A stretch of DNA of 64,000 nucleotides, from the NCBI GenBank assembly GCA_021776245.1, contig JAJFGF010000004.1, forward strand, positions 1 through 64,000. The letters are read 5' to 3'. The notes under the pieces were generated by a model. The model was not told the origin of the DNA. It did no database searches and saw only the letters and a program-made list of their open reading frames with translations. The position numbers and the translations under genes were made by a program. The DNA comes from Hyphococcus sp. Lineage in GTDB: Bacteria > Pseudomonadota > Alphaproteobacteria > Caulobacterales > Parvularculaceae. Below are positions 1-9,745 of the stretch, piece after piece. Each line of letters starts with the position of its first letter. The first letter of the stretch is position 1.

Positions 1-1
1 G

Positions 2-223
2 GATGCATGGGGCAACATCAGGGCGATGCCGAATCGGCTCGACCCGCCTGCTTTCAGTCGCTTTCTGTATAAGCAGCGCAATGCCGTCGAGAGATTCTTC
101 AGCAAATTAAAGCACTTCAGAGCCATCGCCACCCGATATGATAAACGTGACGATAACTACCTCGCTTCCATTCAACTCGCTTCAATGCGGATTTGGTTGC
201 GGTTTAATGAGTCCGTGACCTAG
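2..223 (+). mobile_element. C-terminal part of an IS5-family-type DDE transposase, truncated by the window edge
   Basis: Open frame from base 2: DAWGNIRAMPNRLDPPAFSRFLYKQRNAVERFFSKLKHFRAIATRYDKRDDNYLASIQLASMRIWLRF; the RNxVERFFxKxKHFRxIATRYDK motif is typical of IS5-group transposases. Confidence 0.88.
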
Positions 224-386
224 CCCCCTGAACCGCGCCATCATCGAGATAGCGCGGTTTTTGGCAGACGCCGTGATTTGAATGGTCCCCGTGGATTTGT
301 CAGCGTATGTCGGATTAAGGCCACCGAACGTCTTTGTTGCGTTTGAGAGCGGCGTGTTCGCATTCACCGGACAACGCCGCGTGGAG

Positions 387-1424
387 TTAGGTCCGTATCG
401 CCGGCCCGGCCGCAAAGGATCGGAACATGCGCCGGTACTGACCCGGCGTCATTCCTGTCTTGCGTTTGAACACGCGACGAAAAAAACCGGGATTTTGATA
501 GCCGACATGCGGTGTAATCTCATCGAACGAGACGTCACTCGTCTCCAGCAAGCGTTTGGCCCCTTCGATGCGCAAGTTCTGCACATGGTCTATCAGGGTC
601 GCACCCGTAGCCAACTTAAACCGGCGTTTCAGGGTGCGCTCGGGAATCCCGGCGTGCTGTACTACGCGAGCAACAGGGTCTGGTTCGTTAAAGTGATTTT
701 CGAGCCATTTTTCGCATTTGCGAACAACGGAATCTGCATGAGGCGTACGGCTGGTAAGGCTCGCATAAGGCAACTGCCCCTCACTGTGCCATTTCAACAA
801 GTATACTTTGGCGATGCGCAGCGCCTCTCCCGGGCTACAGTGACGCGCAATGATATGAATCGCCAAATCGTGCCATGAACTTGTACCTCCGGCGGTGACC
901 ATGCGGCCGGCTGGGTCAGCAAAGCAGAGATTGGGTTCCGGTTGAAATCTGACCTGCGGATAGCGCATGCGAAAAAGGCGTTCGTAGCCCCAGTGAGATG
1001 TCGCTTCACGACCGTCCAGCAGGCCGGTTTCCGCGAGCATTATCGAGCGGGAGCACGCTGAATAAATAGATGATCCGCCTGCGTAACACCGGCGAATCCA
1101 CTCCATAAGTTCTTTATAGCGCCCATGAAGGTCTTCATCCGGTCCCAGCCAAAGTTCCGGCAATATAATAATTGGCGCCGTCGGTTGATTGGCAACGCAC
1201 AAATCCGGAATGACGGGAATGGCGTTGCCGCATCTGAAACGCTCGGTCGTGAGCGATACTATTTTGGGTCTGACGCGTTTCAGCGCGGGCTCAGCGCCAA
1301 CAAGCGTCTGCCAGAGATCGCCGGCCGCCGCCAGCACATCGATCATACCGTAAAGAGCCGAACCGGAGGTTTCGGGCACTGCGACGACCAGGGCGTCAAT
1401 CGTTACTGCGTTCACCTCACCCAT
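387..1424 (-). CDS. GlxA-type AraC-family transcriptional regulator (DJ-1/PfpI-like N-terminus plus AraC HTH)
   Basis: DJ-1-like N-terminus (IYSACSRSIMLAETGLLDGREATSHW) and AraC HTH C-terminus (ERTLKRRFKLATGATLIDHVQNLRIEGAKRLLETSDVSFDEITPHVGYQNPGFFRRVFKRKTGMTPGQYRR). Start placed at MGEVNAVTID. Confidence 0.9.
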   Translation of the reverse strand: MGEVNAVTIDALVVAVPETSGSALYGMIDVLAAAGDLWQTLVGAEPALKRVRPKIVSLTTERFRCGNAIPVIPDLCVANQPTAPIIILPELWLGPDEDLHGRYKELMEWIRRCYAGGSSIYSACSRSIMLAETGLLDGREATSHWGYERLFRMRYPQVRFQPEPNLCFADPAGRMVTAGGTSSWHDLAIHIIARHCSPGEALRIAKVYLLKWHSEGQLPYASLTSRTPHADSVVRKCEKWLENHFNEPDPVARVVQHAGIPERTLKRRFKLATGATLIDHVQNLRIEGAKRLLETSDVSFDEITPHVGYQNPGFFRRVFKRKTGMTPGQYRRMFRSFAAGPAIRT

Positions 1425-1716
1425 TGCTTGGTCCTTTTCTGGCACAAACGAATCTTTTTTGGCGCAAACTGCCCTCAACAGAAAACAAGGCTCGTCCCAG
1501 TCTCCACCCAACGCCGCTGCTTGTGGCGTTTGAGAGGGAAGGCCGATGAGATGACGCAACAATTTATTGCGGATGAGGCAGCGCTATTCGAACTGGCTCC
1601 GCTGTCGGCGCCAATTTCCACGGTTTCAGGCAGTATTTCAACGGCCGTTACAACGCTCATCCAAACCACGCCGCAAGATCGTCCGCTCATCGAATTCACA
1701 ACAGATGGAGAGAAAA

Positions 1717-2631
1717 ATGACGGCACAATTCAATTACAAAGACGCGCTCGCGCGGTCTGAGCAGATCACCTGGCGTGTGGAAGATCTTATCGGCGGCGAC
1801 AAAAAGCTCGATTTCAGCAAGCCTTTCCTGCCGGAATCGCTGGCGCGGGTCAGCGGACTTTCGTTTCTTTCAGACGAAGAAAAGCTGATTCTCAACCAGA
1901 TTCGGGGGCATGAGTATCTTTATGTTTTTGGTCTTGTCGAAGAATTCATCCTGCCCTTTGTCGTGGACCATGCCGAGGCGCATTTACGGGACGGCGATGA
2001 TTATCGCACCCGCGCGCTTCTGCAATTCGCCACCGAAGAAGCCAAACATATTCATCTCTTCAAGCGCTTCCGCGAGGAGTTTGTCGCCGGTTTTGGCGTC
2101 GAATGCGACGTCATCGGCCCGCCCCAAGTGATCGCCGAAGAAGTCCTGAAACACGATCCCCTCGCCGTTTCATTCGCGATCCTCGGAATCGAGTGGATGA
2201 CCCAGAAGCACTACACCGAAAGCGTGCGTGATGACGCCGCGCTGGACCCGCAGTTCAAGAGCCTGCTCAAGCATCACTGGATGGAAGAGATGCAGCACGC
2301 GCAGCTCGACACGCTGATGACGCATACGCTCGCGGCAACAAGAAACGCCGACCAGAAAAGCGCCGCTGCCGATGAATATCTCGAGATCGGCGCCTTTATC
2401 GACGGCGGTCTGGCGCAACAGGTGAAGTTCGATCTCGCCGCATTCGAGCAGGCCGCCGGACGAACCCTCAATGACGAGGAACGCGCAGAATTTCTCGAAG
2501 TGCAGCATCAGGCGATGCGCTGGACCTTTTTGGGGTCGGGCCTGACGCATCCGCAGGTCGCCGCGACGCTTGAGGAAATCACACCTGCCGGGGCGACGAA
2601 AATCGCCGGCGTGGCGCCGGCGTTCTGCTGA
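1717..2631 (+). CDS. Ferritin-like diiron protein (AurF-like oxygenase fold likely)
   Basis: Paired metal-ligand motifs EEAKHIHLFKRF and EEMQHAQLDTL; start MTAQFNYKDAL preceded by a purine-rich ggagagaaaa stretch. Confidence 0.65.
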   Translation: MTAQFNYKDALARSEQITWRVEDLIGGDKKLDFSKPFLPESLARVSGLSFLSDEEKLILNQIRGHEYLYVFGLVEEFILPFVVDHAEAHLRDGDDYRTRALLQFATEEAKHIHLFKRFREEFVAGFGVECDVIGPPQVIAEEVLKHDPLAVSFAILGIEWMTQKHYTESVRDDAALDPQFKSLLKHHWMEEMQHAQLDTLMTHTLAATRNADQKSAAADEYLEIGAFIDGGLAQQVKFDLAAFEQAAGRTLNDEERAEFLEVQHQAMRWTFLGSGLTHPQVAATLEEITPAGATKIAGVAPAFC

Positions 2632-2672
2632 CCGCGCCAATCAACCCCAAAACGAAAACAAAGGAGAGACCA

Positions 2673-3368
2673 ATGGTAAATATTCAAAACAGATCGACAC
2701 CGGCCGGGCCGCGCATTAAGCGAGTCGCCGCAGCGCTCGCGTCCTGCGCAATAGGCTTTTGTTCAATCGTCGCCGCAGCGAATGCCAAGCAAAAGCGGGG
2801 CGTCACCGAGGACGATTTCGACGGGGATCATGCTGATCAAGTCACCGTCAGCAGCATTATCCCGTTAATTTCGGCTGGCGAGATCAGCGGTTCGTCAAAT
2901 TTGATCCGGACCAAAGACGGCGTCGGATTCAACTTCAACACCGCCGACCTTGAAGCCGACGCGCCTTATACGATGTGGTGGGTGACGTTTAATCGTCCGA
3001 AAAAATGCCTGTCGGCATGCGAATGCGGCCTTGCGGATCTTGGCGATCCGGCGGTGGACGCCGGCGTCTTTTTCGCCGGCGGCCGAATGAGCGATCAGGC
3101 GGGCCAGGCCAACTTCGCAGGCGAGATCGCCTATGGCGAACTGCCGCCAGGCGAAGACCAGATTCCGTTTCCCGGAATCGAGGCGCCAATCGGACCCGGA
3201 TCCGAAGTGCATCTCGTCGTGCGCGCGCACGGAGATGCGCTCTCCGATCCCGACGCGCTGAAAGCGCAGCTGACGCAGTTCAATGGCGGCTGCGCGCCCA
3301 ATAGCTGCGTCGATGTGCAGGCTTCCATTCATCGCAGCCAGCTTTGCCGCAAGCGGTCACGGCGCTGA
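2673..3368 (+). CDS. Hypothetical exported protein
   Basis: N-terminal signal-like segment (VAAALASCAIGFCSIVAAANA), aggagag RBS, co-directional with flanking genes. Confidence 0.6.
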   Translation: MVNIQNRSTPAGPRIKRVAAALASCAIGFCSIVAAANAKQKRGVTEDDFDGDHADQVTVSSIIPLISAGEISGSSNLIRTKDGVGFNFNTADLEADAPYTMWWVTFNRPKKCLSACECGLADLGDPAVDAGVFFAGGRMSDQAGQANFAGEIAYGELPPGEDQIPFPGIEAPIGPGSEVHLVVRAHGDALSDPDALKAQLTQFNGGCAPNSCVDVQASIHRSQLCRKRSRR

Positions 3369-3426
3369 AACCACCTGCTTTTTGCCAATCAAATCAATCA
3401 TTCTGAACCGAGAAGGAAATCAAATC

Positions 3427-3990
3427 ATGTTAGACAAAACAAAACCGCAAATCATCAATGGCCTCAATGTCGATGACGTGACAGCGCTGATCAATGACGT
3501 CAAAGCCGATCCGGCCAATGGCGTGACCAGCTGGAAGGTTAAAAGCGCCTGGCAGGGCCGAACCCATAATCAGTCGACAGTATCGTCGTTCTTTATCAGC
3601 GGTGAGGAAGTGAACCGCGAATTCACCATCGACATTGACGAGCCGGAACAGCTGGGCGGCGGCAATCAATTCGCCAATCCCCAGGAATATCTCCTTGCCG
3701 CGCTCAATTCCTGCATGATGGTCGGTTATGTGGCCTTATGTTCATTGAACGGCATCGCGTTGGACAGCCTTGAAATTGAGGTCGAGGGCGATATCGATCT
3801 GCGCGGATTTCTCGGCCTCAGCGACGACGTCGCGCCGGGCTATGAAAATCTCAATTACACCGTGCGCATCAAGGGCGACGCCAGTAAGGAGGAGTTCGAG
3901 GATATTCATCAGGCCGTGATGAAAACATCGCCGAATTTCTATAATCTCTCGCGGGCGGTTCGCCTCAACGCCGCGCTCTATGTAGACTAG
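3427..3990 (+). CDS. OsmC family protein (peroxiredoxin-like)
   Basis: GGGNQFANPQEYLLAALNSCMMVGYVALCSLNGI is the OsmC active-site Cys region; gaaggaaat RBS before ATG at 3427. Confidence 0.88.
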   Translation: MLDKTKPQIINGLNVDDVTALINDVKADPANGVTSWKVKSAWQGRTHNQSTVSSFFISGEEVNREFTIDIDEPEQLGGGNQFANPQEYLLAALNSCMMVGYVALCSLNGIALDSLEIEVEGDIDLRGFLGLSDDVAPGYENLNYTVRIKGDASKEEFEDIHQAVMKTSPNFYNLSRAVRLNAALYVD

Positions 3991-4085
3991 TTGCAATGGC
4001 GTTCGGCGCCGGCAAAACTCCGGGAACCGGCTGGAAGGTTCCTCCCCAACCGGGTTCTGCTTTAAACGTTCCCGCTGACGAAATC

Positions 4086-4200
4086 GAAGCCGCCCTGGCG
4101 CATTTCTTATCGAAAGTTCATCGCGCCAGCGATGAACGCGTCCCGTCAAAAGCTTCGCTTTTGACTTCGGAAATGCGCCAGGGCGGTTTCTTTTTTGTTT
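4086..4200 (+). terminator. Elaborate structured terminator or small structured RNA (three-way junction plus U tract)
   Basis: Outer stem ccgccctggcgcatttc (4090-4106) pairs with gaaatgcgccagggcgg (4170-4186); internal hairpins gttcatcgc-gcca-gcgatgaac (4116-4137) and gtcaaaagc-ttc-gcttttgac (4145-4165); followed by tttctttttt. Confidence 0.75.
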
Positions 4201-4267
4201 GGGCATGGGAATGAACCGGCAAAGACCGGGTTTCGGCCAAACGGCCGCGTCAAACGATCATTCCGCA

Positions 4268-4582
4268 TCAATTCTGGTCTACCGGATAGCACTCGGCAAA
4301 AACCGGATTGCCTACCACTTGCCGGCTTGTCCAAGCGTCCGCCGCCGTTTCGCATTCCTTGACCGAACTGAAAACGCCAATCAGTTCCGGTTCGCCGGAC
4401 GGATCTGGCGTCAGATAACCATGCGCCGCCCATTGCTGATTTGCTGAACCTGGTGTCGCACATGCGCTGACGGCGCCAAGCAAAATAAAAATTGTTGCGC
4501 TGCGAAATATTTTTCGCGCACAGCCGGATTTCAACGGGCACCGTAAGGAAAGCATGAGAGTCATCCTCTTTTTGCTTCGCAT
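4268..4582 (-). CDS. Small putative lipoprotein, hypothetical
   Basis: Lipobox-like ILLGAVSACATPGS; Cys-containing short domain. Confidence 0.5.
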   Translation of the reverse strand: MRSKKRMTLMLSLRCPLKSGCARKIFRSATIFILLGAVSACATPGSANQQWAAHGYLTPDPSGEPELIGVFSSVKECETAADAWTSRQVVGNPVFAECYPVDQN

Positions 4583-4677
4583 TCACGATCATACAACGAA
4601 ATGTCGCCGAAAAGATGGCATTCGCGGTTTCATTTTGTGCAGAAACAACGATACGGAAGCAAAACAATACATAAAAA

Positions 4678-4712
4678 TAAAGCCCCGGCGATAAATGCGC
4701 CGGGGCTTTGAC
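4678..4712. terminator. Rho-independent-type hairpin
   Basis: aaagccccggcg-ataaatg-cgccggggcttt. Confidence 0.6.
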
Positions 4713-4923
4713 TGAATTCAATCGTCGAATTCTTTTTTGCCGAACTAAGCGTTCGAAAGTCTTGGCGCGGAAACTAATCCGCAATTCACCGGCTCCAAAT
4801 CAATCTCTTGCGCCGATAAAAGCCCCTCTGATGCGCGAATGATGCTTCAAAACATCAAAAGCGCGAGGCGCAAACGCAGAATAAACTGCTTTTCAAGCCG
4901 CTAAGGCCCAAAATAGCCGCTTA

Positions 4924-5310
4924 TTATCTCTTCTTGCGCGCCGTTTTACGTTTAGCAGTCTTGCGCTTAGTCGCTTTGCGCTTGGTTGCTTTACGCTTAG
5001 TGGCTTTCTTTGCGGTTTTCCGCTTCGCGGTCTTACGCTTGGCAGTTTTCCGCTTGGTGGCCTTTTTCTTCGCAGTCTTCCGCTTCGCGGTCTTACGCTT
5101 GGCAGTTTTCCGCTTAGTGGCCTTTTTCTTCGTAGCCCTGCGTTTAGTGGCTTTTTTAGCGGTTTTCCGCTTTGCCGTCTTACGCTTGGCTGTTTTGCGT
5201 TTTGTCGTCTTACGCTTCGCAGCTTTACGCTTCGTCGTTTTACGCTTTACTGACTTCTTTGCGGTTTTTCTTTTCGCCGCTTTTCTTTTGGTCTTTCGTT
5301 TGACCGCCAT
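4924..5310 (-). CDS. Histone H1-like Lys/Arg/Ala/Thr-rich repeat protein
   Basis: Nearly the whole protein is KRKTAKRKTAKKKAT repeats; start ATG with ggaggtgaacc RBS on the minus strand. Confidence 0.85.
   Translation of the reverse strand: MAVKRKTKRKAAKRKTAKKSVKRKTTKRKAAKRKTTKRKTAKRKTAKRKTAKKATKRRATKKKATKRKTAKRKTAKRKTAKKKATKRKTAKRKTAKRKTAKKATKRKATKRKATKRKTAKRKTARKKR
5021..5140. repeat. 60-bp tandem direct repeat inside the histone-like gene
   Basis: cgcttcgcggtcttacgcttggcagttttccgctt(g/a)gtggcctttttcttcg at 5021-5080 repeats at 5081-5140 with few differences; more diverged copies on both sides. Confidence 0.85.
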
Positions 5311-5456
5311 GGTTCACCTCCGAATCATGATTCGAAAGCCAGAACATAACCGAATTTACTAAAAAAGTATTGTATATGCGCAACGCATAACGCGCGCATG
5401 TATGTTTTTTTGCATTTTTTGATTCGTTTTTGCGTTTTTCGAACGCAAAAACGTTT

Positions 5457-5912
5457 TTAAAACGGAATGTCGTCATCCAATTCGTATTTTTGTCCGCCCG
5501 AAGAACTACCTTGGTCGGACATTCCGCCCCCAACGCGTTCATTTGAACGTTCACCGCCGCCTCTGCCATCCAACATCACCATTGATGAGTTGAAATTGCG
5601 CAAAACAACTTCCGTCGAATAGCGATCAGCGCCGCTCTGGTCCTGCCATTTGCGTGTTTCGAGCTGCCCTTCGATGTAAACCTTCGACCCTTTGCGTAAA
5701 TATTGCTCAGCAATGCGCACAAGGCCTTCCGAAAAGATCGCAACAGAGTGCCATTCGGTTTTTTCGCGTTTTTCGCCCGTATTTTTGTCTTTCCAGTTCT
5801 CGGATGTTGCAATTCGCAGATTGCAGACCGCTCCGCCGTTCTGAAACTTGCGGACTTCGGGATCGGCGCCCAGATTGCCGATCAAAATGACTTTATTGAC
5901 ACTGCCAGCCAT
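5457..5912 (-). CDS. ssb: Single-stranded DNA-binding protein
   Basis: [40 protein letters not shown] ... C-terminal acidic tip ELDDDIPF. Confidence 0.98.
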   Translation of the reverse strand: MAGSVNKVILIGNLGADPEVRKFQNGGAVCNLRIATSENWKDKNTGEKREKTEWHSVAIFSEGLVRIAEQYLRKGSKVYIEGQLETRKWQDQSGADRYSTEVVLRNFNSSMVMLDGRGGGERSNERVGGGMSDQGSSSGGQKYELDDDIPF

Positions 5913-6015
5913 GATTATCTCCTAATAAATATGCGCTTGAAGCTCATCGCGTGGATTCGCGCCGCGCTCAACGAATGTTTATCCCCAAAGGAAATACGGG
6001 GTGTTCAGCGCAAAT

Positions 6016-6030
6016 GTTCACACCTTGTTC
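6016..6030. promoter_or_regulatory. Putative LexA/SOS box (GTTC-N7-GTTC)
   Basis: GTTCACACCTTGTTC in the ssb/uvrA divergent intergenic region; matches the alphaproteobacterial LexA consensus. Confidence 0.75.
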
Positions 6031-6107
6031 TTCCTGTCAACGGCGATATAACAGACAAAACAGCGAAGGCCTGATCGCCGCATATATATAAAGAGACTGA
6101 CACGCCC

Positions 6108-9100
6108 ATGAGTTTGAAATCGATCCGCGTTGCCGGCGCACGCGAACACAATCTGAAAAATGTCACGCTGGAAGTGCCGCGCGACAAGCTGATCGTGATG
6201 ACCGGACTTTCCGGCTCCGGCAAATCGTCACTGGCATTTGACACAATATACGCCGAAGGCCAGCGCCGATATGTGGAATCGCTTTCGGCTTACGCGCGGC
6301 AATTCCTTGAATTGATGCAAAAACCCGATGTCGATCAGATTGAAGGTCTTTCACCGGCAATTTCCATCGAACAGAAGACAACATCGCGCAATCCGAGGTC
6401 GACCGTCGGCACGGTCACTGAGATTTACGACTATATGCGCCTGCTCTGGGCGCGTGTTGGCGTACCTTACTCACCGGCGACCGGATTGCCGATTACATCG
6501 CAAACGGTTTCCGAAATGGTCGACAGGTTGATGAAGGAACCGGATGGCGCGCGTTTTTACCTGCTGGCGCCGATCATTCGCGGCCGCAAAGGTGAATATC
6601 GTAAAGAATTTGCCGAATTGATGAAAAAGGGCTTTCAGCGCGTCAAAGTCGATGGCGCGTACCATGAAATCGCCGATGTTCCGGCGCTCAATAAGAAAAT
6701 CAAACACGACATCGAGGTGGTTGTTGACCGCATCATTGTAAAAAAAGGCGTTGAATCGCGCCTTGCAGAGTCGTTTGAGACTGCGCTGGAACTCGCTGAC
6801 GGCATTGCCATTGCGGAAAACGCGGATGGAAAAGGTTCCACCCCCGTTCACGGGGGCGGTGTCGCGAAGCGACGGAGGGGGCAGGACGCATCCCCCCTCA
6901 GTCATGCTGCCGCGCAGCCTGACAGCTCCCCCGCAAGCGGGGGAGCGGACAATAGGATCATTTTCTCCGCAAAATTTGCCTGTCCGGTCTCCGGATTCAC
7001 AATTGACGAGATCGAACCACGCTTGTTTTCATTCAATGCGCCGGCTGGCGCTTGCCCTGTATGTGACGGGCTCGGCACTGAAATGGTGTTTGACGAAGAA
7101 CTTGTCGTGCCGGACACGTCACTGCCCCTGAATAAAGGCGCAATTGCCCCCTGGTCGAAAGGAACGTCGCCCTATTACGCGCAAACCCTCGAAGCGCTGG
7201 CCAGGCATTACAAATTCAAGGTGACCACACCCTTCGAAGATCTCGATGAAGAGGCGCAATATGTTGTGCTCTATGGCACCGGAGAGGAAGACGTAAAATT
7301 CATCTATGCCGACGGGGCGCGAAAATTTGAAACCGTGAAACCCTTCGAAGGGGTCATACCCAATCTCGAGCGCCGCTGGCGCGAAACCGATTCAAGCTGG
7401 GTGCGCGAGGATTTGGCGCGGTTCCAGTCGATCACCAATTGCGAGGCCTGCGACGGACAGCGGCTAAAACCTGAAGCGCTCGCTGTCAAAGTCGGCGGCA
7501 AGCACATTTCCGAAGCGACAGCCTATTCGATCAAGGCGGCTGGCGCATGGTTTGAAGGCCTGGAAAAAAAGCTGAGCAAAAAGGAAATGGAAATCGCCGC
7601 CCGGATTTTGAAAGAGATCCGCGAGCGCCTGACTTTCCTCAATAATGTCGGTCTTGATTATCTGACCCTGGGCCGCGCCTCGGGCACGTTGTCCGGCGGC
7701 GAGAGCCAGCGCATTCGCCTGGCGTCGCAGATCGGTTCAGGACTGACCGGCGTACTTTATGTATTGGACGAGCCATCGATCGGATTGCACCAGCGTGACA
7801 ATGAACGGCTGCTCGAAACATTGAGACGCCTGCGCGATCTCGGCAATTCAGTAATCGTTGTGGAACATGACGAAGAAGCGATCCGCGCCGCCGACCATAT
7901 CGTCGATATCGGGCCGGGCGCCGGCATTCATGGCGGCGAGATTGTCGCGCAAGGAACGCTGCGCAATATCACATCCTCCAAGAGGTCGTTGACCGGCGAT
8001 TACCTGGCTGGACGCCGTGCGGTCCCCATCCCCGCCGAGCGCCGCAAATTCAACAAGCGCAAAATCATCAAGATCACCGGCGCGACGGAAAACAATCTGC
8101 AAAACCTCACCGCAGAGATACCCATCGGGCTTCTTACCTGCGTCACCGGCGTTTCCGGCGGCGGCAAGTCGACCCTGATCATCGAGACTTTATACAAGGC
8201 CGCGGCGCGCCGTCTTTATAACAGCAAGGGCGCGCCGGCCGCCCACAAGAAAATTGCCGGGTTGGAACATTTCGATAAGGTCATCGATATCGACCAATCG
8301 CCCATCGGCCGCACGCCGCGATCAAACCCTGCGACGTATACCGGCGCATTCACGCCGATCCGCGACTGGTTCGCCGGCCTGCCGGAGTCCAAAGCGCGCG
8401 GCTATAAGCCCGGGCGGTTTTCGTTCAACGTCAAGGGCGGGCGCTGCGAAGCCTGCCAGGGCGATGGCGTCATCAAGATCGAGATGCACTTTTTGCCGGA
8501 CGTCTATGTCACCTGCGATGTCTGCAAGGGCGCGCGCTATAATCGCGAAACGCTGGAAGTAAAATTTAAGGGCAAGTCCATCGCCGATGTCCTGGATATG
8601 ACCGTCGAAGAAGGCGCGATCTTCTTCAAAGCCGTACCGTCAATCCGCGACAAGCTCGAAACCCTCAATCGCGTCGGGCTCTCTTACATTCATATTGGTC
8701 AGCAGGCGACGACCCTATCCGGCGGCGAAGCTCAGCGGGTGAAACTGTCAAAAGAGCTTTCGAAGCGGGCAACCGGGCGGACACTCTATATACTGGACGA
8801 ACCAACCACCGGTCTTCATTTCGAAGACGTCCGGAAATTGATGGAGGTCATTCAGGAACTGACCGAGGGCGGCAACACAGTGATCATTATCGAGCACAAC
8901 CTCGATGTCATCAAACAGGCCGACTGGATTCTCGATCTTGGCCCCGAAGGCGGCGATGGCGGCGGTGAGATTGTCGCGGCGGGAACGCCGGAAGACGTCG
9001 CCAGAGTCGCGACGTCTTATACGGGGCAATTCCTCAAAGGCATGCTCAAGGGCGCTACCGGGAATGCCAACCCATCAAAGACGAAATCCAAAGCGCCCGC

Positions 9101-9152
9101 AAAGAACAAAGCCGTAAAAGCCAAGACTGCAAGAAAACGACGGGCGGCTTAG
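6108..9152 (+). CDS. uvrA: UvrABC system protein A (excinuclease ATPase), carrying an extra ~40-aa segment
   Basis: [67 protein letters not shown]; two ABC signatures ([33 protein letters not shown]) and zinc-finger cysteines. Confidence 0.99.
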   Translation: MSLKSIRVAGAREHNLKNVTLEVPRDKLIVMTGLSGSGKSSLAFDTIYAEGQRRYVESLSAYARQFLELMQKPDVDQIEGLSPAISIEQKTTSRNPRSTVGTVTEIYDYMRLLWARVGVPYSPATGLPITSQTVSEMVDRLMKEPDGARFYLLAPIIRGRKGEYRKEFAELMKKGFQRVKVDGAYHEIADVPALNKKIKHDIEVVVDRIIVKKGVESRLAESFETALELADGIAIAENADGKGSTPVHGGGVAKRRRGQDASPLSHAAAQPDSSPASGGADNRIIFSAKFACPVSGFTIDEIEPRLFSFNAPAGACPVCDGLGTEMVFDEELVVPDTSLPLNKGAIAPWSKGTSPYYAQTLEALARHYKFKVTTPFEDLDEEAQYVVLYGTGEEDVKFIYADGARKFETVKPFEGVIPNLERRWRETDSSWVREDLARFQSITNCEACDGQRLKPEALAVKVGGKHISEATAYSIKAAGAWFEGLEKKLSKKEMEIAARILKEIRERLTFLNNVGLDYLTLGRASGTLSGGESQRIRLASQIGSGLTGVLYVLDEPSIGLHQRDNERLLETLRRLRDLGNSVIVVEHDEEAIRAADHIVDIGPGAGIHGGEIVAQGTLRNITSSKRSLTGDYLAGRRAVPIPAERRKFNKRKIIKITGATENNLQNLTAEIPIGLLTCVTGVSGGGKSTLIIETLYKAAARRLYNSKGAPAAHKKIAGLEHFDKVIDIDQSPIGRTPRSNPATYTGAFTPIRDWFAGLPESKARGYKPGRFSFNVKGGRCEACQGDGVIKIEMHFLPDVYVTCDVCKGARYNRETLEVKFKGKSIADVLDMTVEEGAIFFKAVPSIRDKLETLNRVGLSYIHIGQQATTLSGGEAQRVKLSKELSKRATGRTLYILDEPTTGLHFEDVRKLMEVIQELTEGGNTVIIIEHNLDVIKQADWILDLGPEGGDGGGEIVAAGTPEDVARVATSYTGQFLKGMLKGATGNANPSKTKSKAPAKNKAVKAKTARKRRAA
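6834..6953 (+). repeat. GC-rich multi-hairpin palindromic element inserted in frame in uvrA
   Basis: cccccgttcacggggg, gtcgcgaagcgac, gctcccccgcaagcgggggagc and related self-complementary segments; encodes [40 protein letters not shown], which I do not recognise from canonical UvrA. Confidence 0.8.
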
Positions 9153-9212
9153 ATCATCGGACAATAAATTTTAATCGCCCGATGATCCAGATTCTCTGCT
9201 GCGCGCCGGTCC

Positions 9213-9291
9213 GCGCGCGAAGGCGCGCTATCCAATATTTTGACCGCGTTCGCGGTCGGGGGGCGAAAGTTTGGCGGCGAAGCCGCCAAAC
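9213..9291. repeat. Cluster of short perfect hairpins downstream of uvrA
   Basis: gcgcgc-gaag-gcgcgc (9213-9228), gaccgc-gttc-gcggtc (9242-9257), gtttggcggc-gaa-gccgccaaac (9269-9291). Confidence 0.6.
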
Positions 9292-9385
9292 GGATCCTGT
9301 TGAAGGCTTCGCCCGGCGCTATAGGCTGCGATTTGGACTCAAATAACGTCCCCATGGATTGGCAAACCCTGCTCGGCAATTCCGA

Positions 9386-9745
9386 TCAGGAATTGTTGAC
9401 GTCCGCACTGAGCGTTTGCGACTTGTCGAGCGCCTTACATCGATATCGCTGGACAATATTATTGCCCTCGCCGACGACTTCATATTGTTCCGCGACGAAG
9501 CCGTCACCGCAGCGCAGCGTGTTGACGCATTCATAGACGATGTATTTGCCCTCGGTGTGCTTGGCGGTTTTCGCATACCCGCTATCGCAATCGGACAAGG
9601 GCCGGACGCGCACTTGCGCCAGTTGCAGCGCCGGCGCCGGTGACGCGCCTTTGGCATCGGCGGCATATGCGTTTCCCGACAAGCCGCCGCCGGCGAGACC
9701 CGTGGCGATCGCCGTCGCAACCATTAAACGGTTAGCGTATTTCAT
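9386..9745 (-). CDS. Hypothetical exported Cys-containing protein
   Basis: Signal peptide MKYANRLMVATAIATGLAGGGLSGNAYAA; start codon adjusted from the longer ORF. Confidence 0.55.
   Translation of the reverse strand: MKYANRLMVATAIATGLAGGGLSGNAYAADAKGASPAPALQLAQVRVRPLSDCDSGYAKTAKHTEGKYIVYECVNTLRCGDGFVAEQYEVVGEGNNIVQRYRCKALDKSQTLSADVNNS

Noticed and set aside
282-878. 198-aa + strand ORF at the left end
   Set aside because: Mostly antisense to the well-supported GlxA-type regulator, with no recognisable domain.
4146-4784. 212-aa minus-strand ORF
   Set aside because: Overlaps the lipoprotein gene in another frame plus the structured terminators; no domain support.
4934-5362. 142-aa Leu/Val/Phe/Arg-rich ORF on the + strand
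   Set aside because: Antisense shadow of the repetitive histone-like gene; no independent support.
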